From JASGTU01 sp963821815 (GTDB taxonomy: Bacteria; Chloroflexota; Anaerolineae; Caldilineales; Caldilineaceae): 64,000 nt of DNA. Location: positions 2,790,001 to 2,854,000 of the forward strand of contig CAWGFG010000006.1 of the NCBI GenBank assembly GCA_963821815.1, given 5' to 3'. Within the stretch, counting starts at the first letter, position 1; every line of letters begins with the position of its first letter. The notes under the pieces were generated by a model, which made no database searches, was not told the DNA's origin, and was given only the letters and a program-made list of their open reading frames with translations. This document shows positions 8,723 to 18,471 of the stretch, one piece after another. The position numbers and the translations under genes were made by a program.

Positions 8723-9703
8723 ATGAATAATCGCATACCGTGGAGAAGAGTTGCACTAATAATGACAGCCCTCATTTTCGCACTTGGCTTACTTGCCGCA
8801 TGTGGACGCAACAAGGAAGAAGAGACGGCTCCGGAGCCCGTGACAGCAGCCGAACCGGCACAACCGACAGCAGCCGCAGAGGAGCCGACGGCGGAAGAAG
8901 CGCCTACCGAAGCGCCAACAGCCGAAGAAGCGCCTGCTGCTGAAGAGGCGCCAACTGAAGCAGCGGCAGCCGAAGAACCTGCAGCCGAAGAACCTGCAGC
9001 CGATGCAGCCACTGCACAAGAAACACCAGCACAAGTACCAGCCGCCCCATCCGATAGCGCAGTTGTGCAAGGCGCCTGCTACCAGCCCTATTATCCAATT
9101 CGTGACGGCGCTGTTTACCATTACCGCATCACCACGCAAGGCTCGGATCCTGTGGAGATGAGCACGCAATACAAAGTCACCGGACCCGACACCTTTGTCA
9201 CAATACAAAGCTTCAACGATATGTCCACAGAGATGTCTTGGCGCTGCACTGACGAAGGACTGCTGAATACCGATTTCGGGATGAACGGGATGGACATCCC
9301 CGGCGTGGACTACACGCTGGAGAATGTTTCGGGCACGACGGTGCCGCTGCCCGACATGTTGCAGCCCGGCAACCAGTGGCAGAGCGAATTCGCCATGAGC
9401 GGTGGTATGTCGGCGGAAGGCATGGAAATCAAGATGGATATCTCAGCGACGATGGACAATACCATGGTCGACTTTGAGGATGTGACCGTCCCCGCCGGTA
9501 CCTACAACGCCGCCAAAATCGATACGACAACCACTGTGGATATGCAGATGGACATGGGCGACATGGGTTCCGCTGCCATTCCGGGCATGGATGGTATCAC
9601 CACGGACTCGTCTATGTGGCTGGTGGATGGTGTCGGCATGGTGAAGACAACCTCGGGCGACGGCGACTTCTCTTCCGTAACGGAGCTTATCTCCATCGAG
9701 TAG
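8723..9703 (+). CDS. Lipoprotein with Glu/Ala/Pro/Thr-rich linker, unknown function
   Basis: A predicted lipoprotein of 326 residues. The ATG at 8723 follows a strong GAGGAGG site and begins a type II signal peptide whose lipobox is LAAC. Residues about 25-110 are an imperfect repeat of Glu/Ala/Pro/Thr blocks such as EEAPTEAP, a typical surface spacer. The remaining about 210 residues form a globular domain beginning GACYQPYYPIRDGAVYHYRI, with a Met/Asp-rich stretch (MDMGDMGSAAIPGMDG). Domains of this kind, sensing or binding outside the membrane, are frequent in Chloroflexota, but I do not recognise a named family. It is monocistronic and ends in a strong hairpin shared with the convergent pyruvate kinase gene. 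Confidence 0.85.
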   Translation: MNNRIPWRRVALIMTALIFALGLLAACGRNKEEETAPEPVTAAEPAQPTAAAEEPTAEEAPTEAPTAEEAPAAEEAPTEAAAAEEPAAEEPAADAATAQETPAQVPAAPSDSAVVQGACYQPYYPIRDGAVYHYRITTQGSDPVEMSTQYKVTGPDTFVTIQSFNDMSTEMSWRCTDEGLLNTDFGMNGMDIPGVDYTLENVSGTTVPLPDMLQPGNQWQSEFAMSGGMSAEGMEIKMDISATMDNTMVDFEDVTVPAGTYNAAKIDTTTTVDMQMDMGDMGSAAIPGMDGITTDSSMWLVDGVGMVKTTSGDGDFSSVTELISIE

Positions 9704-9743
9704 CAGCCTCGCCAACAATCGTTAACTTCACACGGGAAAACAA

Positions 9744-9780
9744 AAAGGGGACACGCAGACTTATCCGTCGTGTCCCCTTT
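9744..9780. terminator. Bidirectional rho-independent terminator
   Basis: A perfect 12-bp stem (9744-9755 with 9769-9780) closes a 13-base loop. The stem begins AAAGGGG and ends CCCCTTT, so a short U tract is present on either strand. It lies between two convergent genes, as expected for a shared terminator. Confidence 0.85.
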
Positions 9781-9805
9781 CTATTGCACTGTCATGAACT
9801 CGCGC

Positions 9806-11264
9806 CTACCAGAGCGATTGCAGGTCCGGCTGGTCCAGGTCGATGATCTCCAGCAGGTTTGAGCCGAGCTTGCTGCGATCCGAGTTGCCGCGCGAAATTA
9901 ACGCGATTTCACCTTCAATACCGTAGTCCCTGATCCAATCTCGCACATAACTGCGCCAGGATGTTGGCCGCTCCACCAGGTGCTCCGGCAGGACGCCATA
10001 GGTAAACTGCAGCCGTTGGGCTGTGCCGCGGAATGGCGTTGTTGCCACGATCCACACCGGCAGTCGGAAGCGAGCCACCCGTTGCGCGCTTTCACCGCTC
10101 ACCGTCGGCGTGAAGATGATGGAGGGATTCAGCTTTTCGGCCGTCACATAGGTGCTGTAGGCAATGAGATCGCGCTGGTCAATATCGGCGTCGTCCATGC
10201 GAGCGCTCAACAGGGAGGCGATCATATTCGTGGGACGATGCTCTTCCGTATATTCGGGCAATGTCCGCCATCATGGCTACCGACTCCACCGGATACTTGC
10301 CGATGGCCGTCTCACCGGACAACATGACACAGTCGGTCCCGTCCAAGATGGCGTTGGCCACATCGCTGGCCTCGGCTCGCGTGGGTCGGCGATGGATAGT
10401 CATGGACTCCAGCATGTGCGTGGCGGTGATGACCGGCTTACCGGCGAGGTTGGCGTTAAAGATCATCTCTTTTTGGATGATAGCCATCTCCTCGATGGGC
10501 ACTTCCACGCCCAGGTCACCGCGTGCCACCATGATGCCGTCGGCAGCTTTTATCACTTCTTCCAAGTTCTTGACGGCGCTAGCCCGTTCCAGTTTTGCGA
10601 TGATTACGGGCTGGAAATCGAGTGCGAGAGCAGCGTCGCGCACGGCTTGAATGTCGCGGGCGTCCTGCACAAATGATTGGCTGATGGCATCGAGCTGTTC
10701 CTCCGCCGCAAACTTAAGAAACATGTGATCCCGCTCCGTGAACGCGGAAATACCCAGATCGATGCCCGGAAAGTTGACGCCTTTGTTCGAGCGCAGCTCA
10801 CCGCCGGCGCGCACCTGTGTATGCAGACATTCATCATCGATCTCCTGCACCGTCAGCTGCACCATACCGTCGTTGATGTAGATGCGGTCACCAGGCGCCA
10901 CAACCTCTAGCAGCTTGGGAAAGTTGATGGACGCTTTGGTCTTGTCACCGACGACGTCCTTGGCGAAAAGATTAAACTTGTCGCCGCGTACCAAATCCAC
11001 TGACTCATCCGCCAGCTTGCCAATACGCATCTTGGGTCCGGGCAGGTCGCCCATGATCGTAACGTCACATCCGCACGCTTGGGCTGCGGCGCGCACCGTC
11101 GCAACGGTCGAGCGATGGCTGTCGAAGTCGCCGTGTGCAAAGTTAATACGCACGATATTCATACCCGCCTTCATCATCGACTGCAGCGTCTCTTTGCTGC
11201 TAGACGCCGGTCCGATAGTGCCAATAATTTTGGTCTTTTTCCTAGGAAGTATGTGTTCAGTCAC
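9806..11264 (-). pseudogene. pyk: Pyruvate kinase, frameshifted
   Basis: Pyruvate kinase makes pyruvate and ATP from phosphoenolpyruvate and ADP in glycolysis. The reading starts at a GTG (11264) with an AGGAG site and opens KKTKIIGTIGPASSSKETL. It runs through the barrel with the catalytic segment VIIAKLERASAVKNLEEV, the metal site VARGDLGVEVP and PVITATHMLESM up to about codon 330. There the frame is lost: one extra base, most simply a C in the CCC run near 10257, moves the rest into the next frame. The C-terminal allosteric domain (SIIFTPTVSGESAQRVARF to the stop at 9806) is intact in that frame. Joined, the product would have about 485 residues, the normal family length. No other damage is visible, so an assembly error is as likely as a real mutation. 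Confidence 0.9.
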
Positions 11265-11357
11265 GGCGCGAATCTCCTGGGGCGTCGATTAATTAGCTAT
11301 GGCGTAGTGTAGTTGTTTGGCGGGCGACGGTCAAAGAACCGTTGTCAATGGCAGGGC

Positions 11358-11786
11358 TTAGGCAATGTCGATCCACGGATTGACCAATGAGACATTGGTG
11401 CGTTCGAAATCCTTGCTATTTCGAGTCACAAGTGCCATTTCATTGTGGATAGCTATTGCCGCAACGATAATATCCATGGCAGGTAGGCTGTATCCTATTG
11501 ACTGAAGCTTCGCTGTTACCTTGCCCCAAGTGATCATTGTGTCCGTATCTGGTACTAAGATTCGAGTGCCAAACCTGGGAATTAGCTCGCCGAAAAACCA
11601 CTGTTCGTACCTGCTTCTGCGGACTGACGCTTCTAGTCGATATATACCGTTGCTGAGTTCGCCGATGGTAATTGTACAAAGGAATAACTGTTCTTCGCGC
11701 TGTTCATCTATCCACTTGACTACTGACTCGTTAGGCTGTGGTTTCAATAGTTCAGAAATTACACACGTATCCAGTAGAAGGTTCAT
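11358..11786 (-). CDS. vapC: PIN-domain toxin, VapC/FitB-like
   Basis: A PIN-domain ribonuclease of 142 residues, the toxin of a type II toxin-antitoxin module; relatives cut initiator tRNA or other RNAs. It begins MNLLLDTCVISELLKP with the first acidic metal ligand D6. It keeps E43 (IGELSNG), D105 (PAMDIIVAA) and the closing T-R-N-x-x-D-F motif with D127. Its start overlaps the end of the antitoxin gene by 4 bases (ATGA), so the two are co-translated. The GELSNGI and PAMDIIVAAIA signatures fit the FitB branch of VapC. Confidence 0.92.
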   Translation of the reverse strand: MNLLLDTCVISELLKPQPNESVVKWIDEQREEQLFLCTITIGELSNGIYRLEASVRRSRYEQWFFGELIPRFGTRILVPDTDTMITWGKVTAKLQSIGYSLPAMDIIVAAIAIHNEMALVTRNSKDFERTNVSLVNPWIDIA

Positions 11787-12037
11787 AGTTCAAGTGGTTC
11801 ACGTGCTGGACTATTGTCTCTTGTGAAGTCAATTTCTTTGCCGGCTAGAGGCGACTTCGTGAATAGTTCGGACAGTTTGGACTCCGGTTGAGTAAACTTT
11901 CGGTATGCGTCAATTGCGATTACGACGACGACTTCGCGACCGTGTTTGGTTATAATCTGAGGATCGCCTGCGATTGCGTTATTCACAACAGCGCTTAAGC
12001 GATTCTTAGCCTCCTGCAGTTGCCAGTTTTTTGTCAT
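11783..12037 (-). CDS. Phd/YefM-family antitoxin
   Basis: An 84-residue antitoxin partner of the PIN toxin. The N-terminus MTKNWQLQEAKNRLSAVVNN and the following GDPQIITKHGREVVVVIAIDAYRK match the Phd/YefM DNA-binding fold. The acidic C-terminal tail (SELFTKSPLAGKEIDFTRDN) is the usual toxin-wrapping part. Family members repress their own operon by binding a palindrome upstream. The region just before the gene contains the imperfect dyad TCTAGACAGTCTAGA, which is a plausible operator, although that is inference. Confidence 0.9.
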   Translation of the reverse strand: MTKNWQLQEAKNRLSAVVNNAIAGDPQIITKHGREVVVVIAIDAYRKFTQPESKLSELFTKSPLAGKEIDFTRDNSPAREPLEL

Positions 12038-12066
12038 GGGCGCCTCCGAATCTACAAAGTGTAATC

Positions 12067-12082
12067 TGTCTAGACAGTCTAG
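12067..12082. promoter_or_regulatory. Candidate operator dyad of the toxin-antitoxin operon
   Basis: A short inverted repeat, TCTAGACAGTCTAGA, lies about 30 bases upstream of the antitoxin start. Its position and symmetry suit Phd-type autorepression. No binding evidence exists, and a dyad this short could arise by chance. Confidence 0.35.
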
Positions 12083-12155
12083 ATGATACGACTGGATCTC
12101 GTTTGTGTCAAGAGTCTATGTCAATGTGTTAGGCAATCGCGGACCTTAAATTTTC

Positions 12156-12241
12156 GTAGGGGCGGCATATATGCCGCCCGTCGCGCAAAATCTACCGGAT
12201 GGTCGACTGCACGCAGCGGGCGAGCCATGGCTCGCCCCTAC
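12156..12241. mobile_element. Small non-autonomous palindromic element (REPIN/MITE-like)
   Basis: An 86-base element is bounded by perfect 9-base terminal inverted repeats, GTAGGGGCG at 12156-12164 and CGCCCCTAC at 12233-12241. Inside each end lies a perfect 20-bp palindrome (12160-12179 and 12218-12237), so the element can fold into two adjacent hairpins. No coding capacity is present. Elements with GTAGGGGCG ends are familiar as dispersed intergenic repeats in several phyla and are thought to be moved by RAYT-type transposases. It sits in the 321-base gap between the antitoxin gene and the end of the large fusion gene; the rest of that gap shows nothing recognisable. Confidence 0.8.
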
Positions 12242-12358
12242 ATTCTCGCAGGTATGGCTGATATTCGAGTAAAATTCGTCGAAACAGACCTAATAACAAA
12301 ATACTGCTACGGTAAATCGTGTAGTACGCGATTGCCCCTGTATCAACAGGGTCCAATC

Positions 12359-15300
12359 CTATGCAACAAAGCGCTTGAACGGCGTCCTCTGCAGCACCAA
12401 CGCCATGTCCTCACCTCGGAACGCACCCATGGGAGTCAGCGCTGCCACGTAGATGACCGAACCGGCAATGACTGCTATCCACAGCCCAACGCCGAACTGC
12501 ATCAACGCCAGGATCGACGCGAGCATCACCGCAGCCGCCCCCACCGATGGGCCGATGATGGCTAGCCACGGCACCACGCCCACATTCTTACGCACGCTGT
12601 AGTAGAACGGGAAGAGCAGGCTGAATTCGCTCATAATAGTGACCACCGCTGCGCCTACGTAGCTGAAGTGCGGGATGGCGATCAGGTTGCCTACGACATT
12701 GAAGGCCACTCCCAGCAGAAACGCTCGTGTCAGGAAGTGCTGCTGGTTGACCGCGATCAGCACATACTGCGTGACGCTGTTCACAAAGCCGATGGGAATG
12801 CTCCAGATGAGGATCTGCAGCGCCAGGTCGGAGCCACCGTTGATGATTACGCTGTGGCCGAAGGCGCTCAGTTCCAGTGGTACGTTGAGATACTGTGCGC
12901 CGCCCACGATGTGGACCAGCGGCGTGGCGAGAAAAGTCACGCCAACCGCAATGGGCAGACTGACCATGAGCAGCATGCGCATGGCGATGTGATAGGCGCG
13001 GCGCAGGCTCTCCCGCTCGCGGCTGGCGTACCGGCTCATAAGCGGGAAAATGGCCATCGTGAAGACGCTGGGTATGATGTTGAGCCCGTCCAGGTACTTC
13101 AGACCCACACTGTAGAGACCCACGCTGAACGCGCCTGCCAATGGACGCAGGATCCAGACGTCGATGCGCCAGAAGACTGTCGCCAGTAGGTGGTTGATCA
13201 TCAGCGGACCGCTGGTGCGCAACATCCAACGCTGCAGCGACCGATCGAGTCGCCACTCCGGTTTGAAGAGCGTCGAGCGTAGCAAGAAGAAGAGCCAGAC
13301 TAGGCTAACGATATTGACGACCAGACTGGCGCCGGCTAAACCCACATAGCCGAAACCCATGAGCAGCACCAGCGCGCCCAGCGAGACTTTGAGCATGGCC
13401 ACCACGCTTGCCAGCATGGACGGATACTCGAACTTCTCGAAGGCCAGGAACATACTGCTGAAGGTATCGCCCCAGTTGGCGAAGATCATGGCTATGGCGA
13501 AGATGGCGATGGCGATGAGTTCCTGCCGCCCGATGCCGCTGGCGTCGAAGATTGCGACATTGCCTATGGCCCAAAACGCGTAGGCCATAAGGGCCATGAT
13601 GGGCAATGTCACCAGCCACAGCAACGTACGCAGTACAAGGACATTGGTCAGGTAGCGACTGGACTTTTCCTTGTCCGCCGCGACATCACGTGCCAGCAGC
13701 GTGCCTAGGCCATAGCGGCTAATGATCTCGAAGAAGCCGTAGAAGGCCACCACGAAGGCGTAACTGCCTGTGCCCGCCGGCCCCAGAATGCGCACGTAGA
13801 GCATGGCAAAAGCGAAGTCGATGGCCTTGTTGCTCAGGTTCAAGAACATGGAAACCGACGAGTTCTTGGCTACGGTGCGAACTTGGTCTACCGTGCTCTC
13901 CGGTCGGTAAAAACGCCCCCACAGCCAGTAGAGCATGAGTAGGAGCAGTGCCATGAAGGCCAGGAAGCTGACATAGAGCCCCAGCTTAAAACTCATTGGC
14001 GAATAGACGAAGCGCACTGTCCATTGACCCGCTTCGGGAATGTATACCGTCCGCAGCGCGCCGTCCGCACGGTACAAGTTCAGCTCGCTCTCCTGGTTCT
14101 CACCGGCGCCAAAAGGGCGAATGAACGCTTTCCAGCCGGGGAAGTACTGGTCGCTGAGCACTAACCAGCCGCGTTCGCTCATGTTCACGTCCACAAAGAC
14201 GTCGTTGGACGTATAGCGGCTGATGTGCGCCTCGGCGATCTGCGGCGACGAACGCTCCAGCGCATGCGGCTCTGTGGGCGCCTTCTCAATGAACACGCTA
14301 TTGCGCAGGTCCGTTTTCAGCAGCGGCTGCTGATCAACCGGCGCAACCACGGCCTCAGGCACGATGAAGGCTCGCGGGTAGGCTTCTAGGTTTCGGTAGA
14401 CGCCTACCGCGGCATCCCGATAGACTTCCTGCCAAGACGGGTTTGGGATATAGTGCTCGGTCATGATGTAGCGCACGTTGAGCAGGTCCAGCAGCGGGTT
14501 GTCTAGTGCGGCGTAGACGTCGCCGCCCTGCTGCGCATAGACCGGCGCGATGCGGTTGTAGAGCAGCTCGTCGTCTTGCGGCTGAATGCGGCTCATCAGC
14601 TCCGCGTATTGCCCGGGGATGGTCGAATCGTAGCCGCGGATGTCCTGCCAGTCGTAGTACATGCCTGCGTTGGCGTTGAGTGTCTTTTCACCCGGCCCAT
14701 TGAAGGTCGTGAAGCGCCACAGGTCCAGCCCTTGTCCGTCGGTGTCTGGCATGTCGTTAAGGAACTGTACGCTCGGAGGAATGGCGTCCGGATTCAGCGG
14801 CGACAGCGCCACGGGAGAGGCCGGGTTGAAGCGGCCCTGCGCCACGAACAGATCGGCGACCACCAGCGCCAGCAGCGCAGTCAGCAATACCGGAATCAGC
14901 GCCTGCCGTCGAGTCGGTCTGCCGGCGTGGACGGCGACATAGAGCAGCCATATGATGAGGGCTGAACCCAATGCGAAAAGACCGAAGCGCAGCAGGTTCA
15001 TGACCTGGTAACTCCAGAACATGCGCCCATCCACAAAGGACGCACGTGCCAGGCCGCTTCCGTCCACGATGCGCTGCCCCAATGCGATGGCAGCGTCTGG
15101 CTGCACGAAGCTCCACGCAACGACCAACAGCGCGCCGATGCCCGCCAACGCGGCAGCCGCGGCAATCAACATCAATGCCAGCCGAAGCCAGCCCACTGAA
15201 CGCAACGTGCTGCGCCAGTACGCAACGTCGAGCAACTCCTGTAACCCCATGCCCGCCAGCGCCGCCATACTCACTGTGAACGGGAACACCCAGCGAAACG

Positions 15301-16678
15301 GGCTGTGCAATTGGTCCCAGCCAGGCAAGCCGTAGAAGAGCATGCCATAGAGCGGCGTCCCGAACGCAAAGAGTAGTGAGACGGGCGCCAGCGTGGCAAA
15401 GAACCATAAATGGACCGGACGAACGCCGCTGTATGACGGAGCAGGGTTGGCTGCAACAGCTCTGCGCTCTTTGGCGTCAAATACCGATTTCACAACGCCG
15501 GCGACAACGGCAAAACCTGCTAGCAGCCATGCTGCTATACTCAAATAGTTGCCGCCCTCGACGTAGTTCTTAATGCCCCAGAAGATCGTATCGATGGGCT
15601 CGCCGTACGCGTTCACGGTCGCGGGGATCCACTGCCCTGACCAAATATCGTACCAGCGATGGTGGCTGGGGTTGCCGAACACGTCAGGCAGCCAGAAGGT
15701 CAGCACATGTCGCGAAGGCCAAGCCCACTCCAATACTTGCTGGAAGGCCACTGAGCCCGCACGGAAATTCTGCGGCAGCAGCTCCATGAGCGGGATGAGC
15801 TGGATGGCCCCCAGCGCAATTCCGAGCACGGCCATAATCAGCAGCCAGACACCTAACACAGCTATGCGCAGCAGTGCGGTTCCGCGGCGCGATTTCGATG
15901 CGGATCGATCGTCACGGCGAATGATGCGCCATGCAGCGATCATCCGCACCAGCGCATACGCAGCGGATACGAGAATGGTGTAGTAGATCAACTCCGGATG
16001 GCCGGCCAGTACCATGAAACCGATTGCCACCGAGCCGGCAATCAGGTAGGGAATGGGACTATAGACCGACTGCCCCTTCTCCTCTTGCTTGCGCACGATG
16101 ATCTCGATCATGGCAAGCACAAAGGGCAACCACACAGCTGCTGCAATGAACATGGTGAAGACCACGCTCACGATGAGGAAGCCGCTGAACATGAAGATGA
16201 GCCCGCTTAGCAGTGCAGCAACGGGTCGCAGACGCAGCATGCGGCCCAGCAGGTACATGTTGACGCCTGCCAGCGCGATCTGGAGCGCAGTGAACCAGCC
16301 ATACGCCACTTCCAGCGGCAACACGTAGAACAGTATGTTCAGCGGATAGAAGGTGCTCGCCTGTCCAGCGGCAAGGAACGGCAGCCCGGTGAAGATCTTC
16401 GGATTCCACAGCGGCAGTTGGCCTTCTGCCAGCGTGCGCCGTATGTGCAGCTTCCACACCGCGTTCTCCAGCACTAGGTCGCTGAGCAGCCCATTGTGGG
16501 GCGTCAGGTTAGGCTGCAGGCTATGAAATGGCTCAAATGCGTATAAGTTATCGTAGGGGAGGAGCGTTCGACCGCTGAGCGCCGGAAAAAGCACCGGCGA
16601 GAACCAGATGAGCGGCAGGACAATCAGCACGACCAGCGCGAGGATGTCACTGCGATAGCGTTGGAACAAACGTGACAT
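12359..16678 (-). CDS. YfhO-like membrane protein fused to MOP-family polysaccharide flippase
   Basis: A very large polytopic membrane protein of 1439 residues. Residues 1 to about 915 resemble the YfhO family: a TM1, an extracytoplasmic segment (LLPYDNLYAFEPFHSL, LPLWNPKIFTGLPFLA), many TM helices and a soluble region around 630-870 (GWLVLSDQYFPGWKAFIR). Residues from about 930 to 1439 form a complete Wzx/MOP flippase (NKAIDFAFAMLYVRILGPAGTGSYAF, then 12 or so TM helices) of normal stand-alone length. YfhO proteins act in sugar addition to lipoteichoic acid or protein glycosylation, and flippases move lipid-linked sugars across the membrane. The two activities in one chain, next to a polyprenol-phosphate-sugar synthase, suggest a joined flip-and-transfer machine. 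Reading is continuous across the junction, so a misassembly is unlikely. Confidence 0.88.
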   Translation of the reverse strand: MSRLFQRYRSDILALVVLIVLPLIWFSPVLFPALSGRTLLPYDNLYAFEPFHSLQPNLTPHNGLLSDLVLENAVWKLHIRRTLAEGQLPLWNPKIFTGLPFLAAGQASTFYPLNILFYVLPLEVAYGWFTALQIALAGVNMYLLGRMLRLRPVAALLSGLIFMFSGFLIVSVVFTMFIAAAVWLPFVLAMIEIIVRKQEEKGQSVYSPIPYLIAGSVAIGFMVLAGHPELIYYTILVSAAYALVRMIAAWRIIRRDDRSASKSRRGTALLRIAVLGVWLLIMAVLGIALGAIQLIPLMELLPQNFRAGSVAFQQVLEWAWPSRHVLTFWLPDVFGNPSHHRWYDIWSGQWIPATVNAYGEPIDTIFWGIKNYVEGGNYLSIAAWLLAGFAVVAGVVKSVFDAKERRAVAANPAPSYSGVRPVHLWFFATLAPVSLLFAFGTPLYGMLFYGLPGWDQLHSPFRWVFPFTVSMAALAGMGLQELLDVAYWRSTLRSVGWLRLALMLIAAAAALAGIGALLVVAWSFVQPDAAIALGQRIVDGSGLARASFVDGRMFWSYQVMNLLRFGLFALGSALIIWLLYVAVHAGRPTRRQALIPVLLTALLALVVADLFVAQGRFNPASPVALSPLNPDAIPPSVQFLNDMPDTDGQGLDLWRFTTFNGPGEKTLNANAGMYYDWQDIRGYDSTIPGQYAELMSRIQPQDDELLYNRIAPVYAQQGGDVYAALDNPLLDLLNVRYIMTEHYIPNPSWQEVYRDAAVGVYRNLEAYPRAFIVPEAVVAPVDQQPLLKTDLRNSVFIEKAPTEPHALERSSPQIAEAHISRYTSNDVFVDVNMSERGWLVLSDQYFPGWKAFIRPFGAGENQESELNLYRADGALRTVYIPEAGQWTVRFVYSPMSFKLGLYVSFLAFMALLLLMLYWLWGRFYRPESTVDQVRTVAKNSSVSMFLNLSNKAIDFAFAMLYVRILGPAGTGSYAFVVAFYGFFEIISRYGLGTLLARDVAADKEKSSRYLTNVLVLRTLLWLVTLPIMALMAYAFWAIGNVAIFDASGIGRQELIAIAIFAIAMIFANWGDTFSSMFLAFEKFEYPSMLASVVAMLKVSLGALVLLMGFGYVGLAGASLVVNIVSLVWLFFLLRSTLFKPEWRLDRSLQRWMLRTSGPLMINHLLATVFWRIDVWILRPLAGAFSVGLYSVGLKYLDGLNIIPSVFTMAIFPLMSRYASRERESLRRAYHIAMRMLLMVSLPIAVGVTFLATPLVHIVGGAQYLNVPLELSAFGHSVIINGGSDLALQILIWSIPIGFVNSVTQYVLIAVNQQHFLTRAFLLGVAFNVVGNLIAIPHFSYVGAAVVTIMSEFSLLFPFYYSVRKNVGVVPWLAIIGPSVGAAAVMLASILALMQFGVGLWIAVIAGSVIYVAALTPMGAFRGEDMALVLQRTPFKRFVA

Positions 16679-16703
16679 GGCGATTTTGGCGGAGACCGGA
16701 CGG

Positions 16704-17705
<1,002 letters not shown>

Positions 17706-17849
17706 GCGTGTTTGCAGGCGAAGAATTGCCGGCAGTCAGCTTTGCTGTGGCCGCGGATAACGGTAAAATCGATCGCATTGATGGCGGCGCTGACAATGGT
17801 CATACGGCTGCCGTCGAGGATTCGATCCACAATCGGGTGGGATGGAGGT

Positions 17850-18326
17850 ATGCGTAACCAGCGTTTTGTAGCGGTACACAGAGGAGGTTTGCTCGAGCTC
17901 GGCGATCATGCGCTGTTGTCACTTTGGGCGGCAGATTGTGCTGAACATGTTCTGACTCTCTTCGAAGCGCATGAGGAGGATTGCCGGCCCAGATGCGCGA
18001 TTGAGGTTGCGCGGGCTTGGGCACGGGGAGAAGTGACCGTCGGCGAAGCGCGTAAAGCATCGGTAGCCGCCCATGCCGCTGCGCGAGAAGCATCCTGTGT
18101 GGAAGCAACAGCCGCAGCCAGGGCAGCCGGTCATGCCGTGGCTACAGCGCATATGGCGGATCACAGCCTGGGCGCTGCATACTATGCAGTAAAAGCGGTG
18201 AGCGCGGCTGGCATGGAGCCGGATAGTGAACGGCGTTGGCAGATAGCCCAGTGCCCCGACGATATCCGTGATCTCGTGCTGGACGGCCTGGTAAAGAGGT
18301 TTCACACCGTTTGGCCGCTGGTGTAG
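17850..18326 (+). CDS. Imm5-like putative immunity protein
   Basis: A 158-residue Ala/His/Glu-rich helical protein. The pattern ALLSLWAADCAEHVLTLFE, then RCAIEVARAWARGEVTVGEARKA and repeated A-x-x-A blocks, matches the family annotated as Imm5-like or putative immunity protein, found singly in many bacteria. In toxin clusters Imm5 members protect against polymorphic toxins, but no toxin gene is adjacent here, so that role is not supported by context. The ATG at 17850 follows GGAGG unusually closely; the frame stays open upstream to 17595, but homology begins at MRNQRF. It is transcribed away from the glycosyltransferase gene. Confidence 0.72.
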   Translation: MRNQRFVAVHRGGLLELGDHALLSLWAADCAEHVLTLFEAHEEDCRPRCAIEVARAWARGEVTVGEARKASVAAHAAAREASCVEATAAARAAGHAVATAHMADHSLGAAYYAVKAVSAAGMEPDSERRWQIAQCPDDIRDLVLDGLVKRFHTVWPLV

Positions 18327-18471
18327 AAGTCAACTTTACAAAGAAATATGAATTTGCAGAATGTTCATTGTGTAAGAATATCCGTGTCCGGTGTTTCACC
18401 GTTTACAGAAGCAAACTGTATCCAATAATAACTGTATCCATTAATAGATGTAATACTCTGGAGACTACCCT

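Noticed and set aside
9806..11264. Programmed +1 frameshifting in pyruvate kinase
   Set aside because: There is no slippery sequence plus stimulator pattern, pyk is not known to be recoded, and similar indels of both signs occur in unrelated genes of the window.
14757..15407. 216-codon open frame on the minus strand inside the YfhO-flippase gene
   Set aside because: It lies in another frame of a gene with continuous membrane-protein homology, has no ribosome site and has an Arg/Ala-rich composition typical of shifted GC-rich frames.
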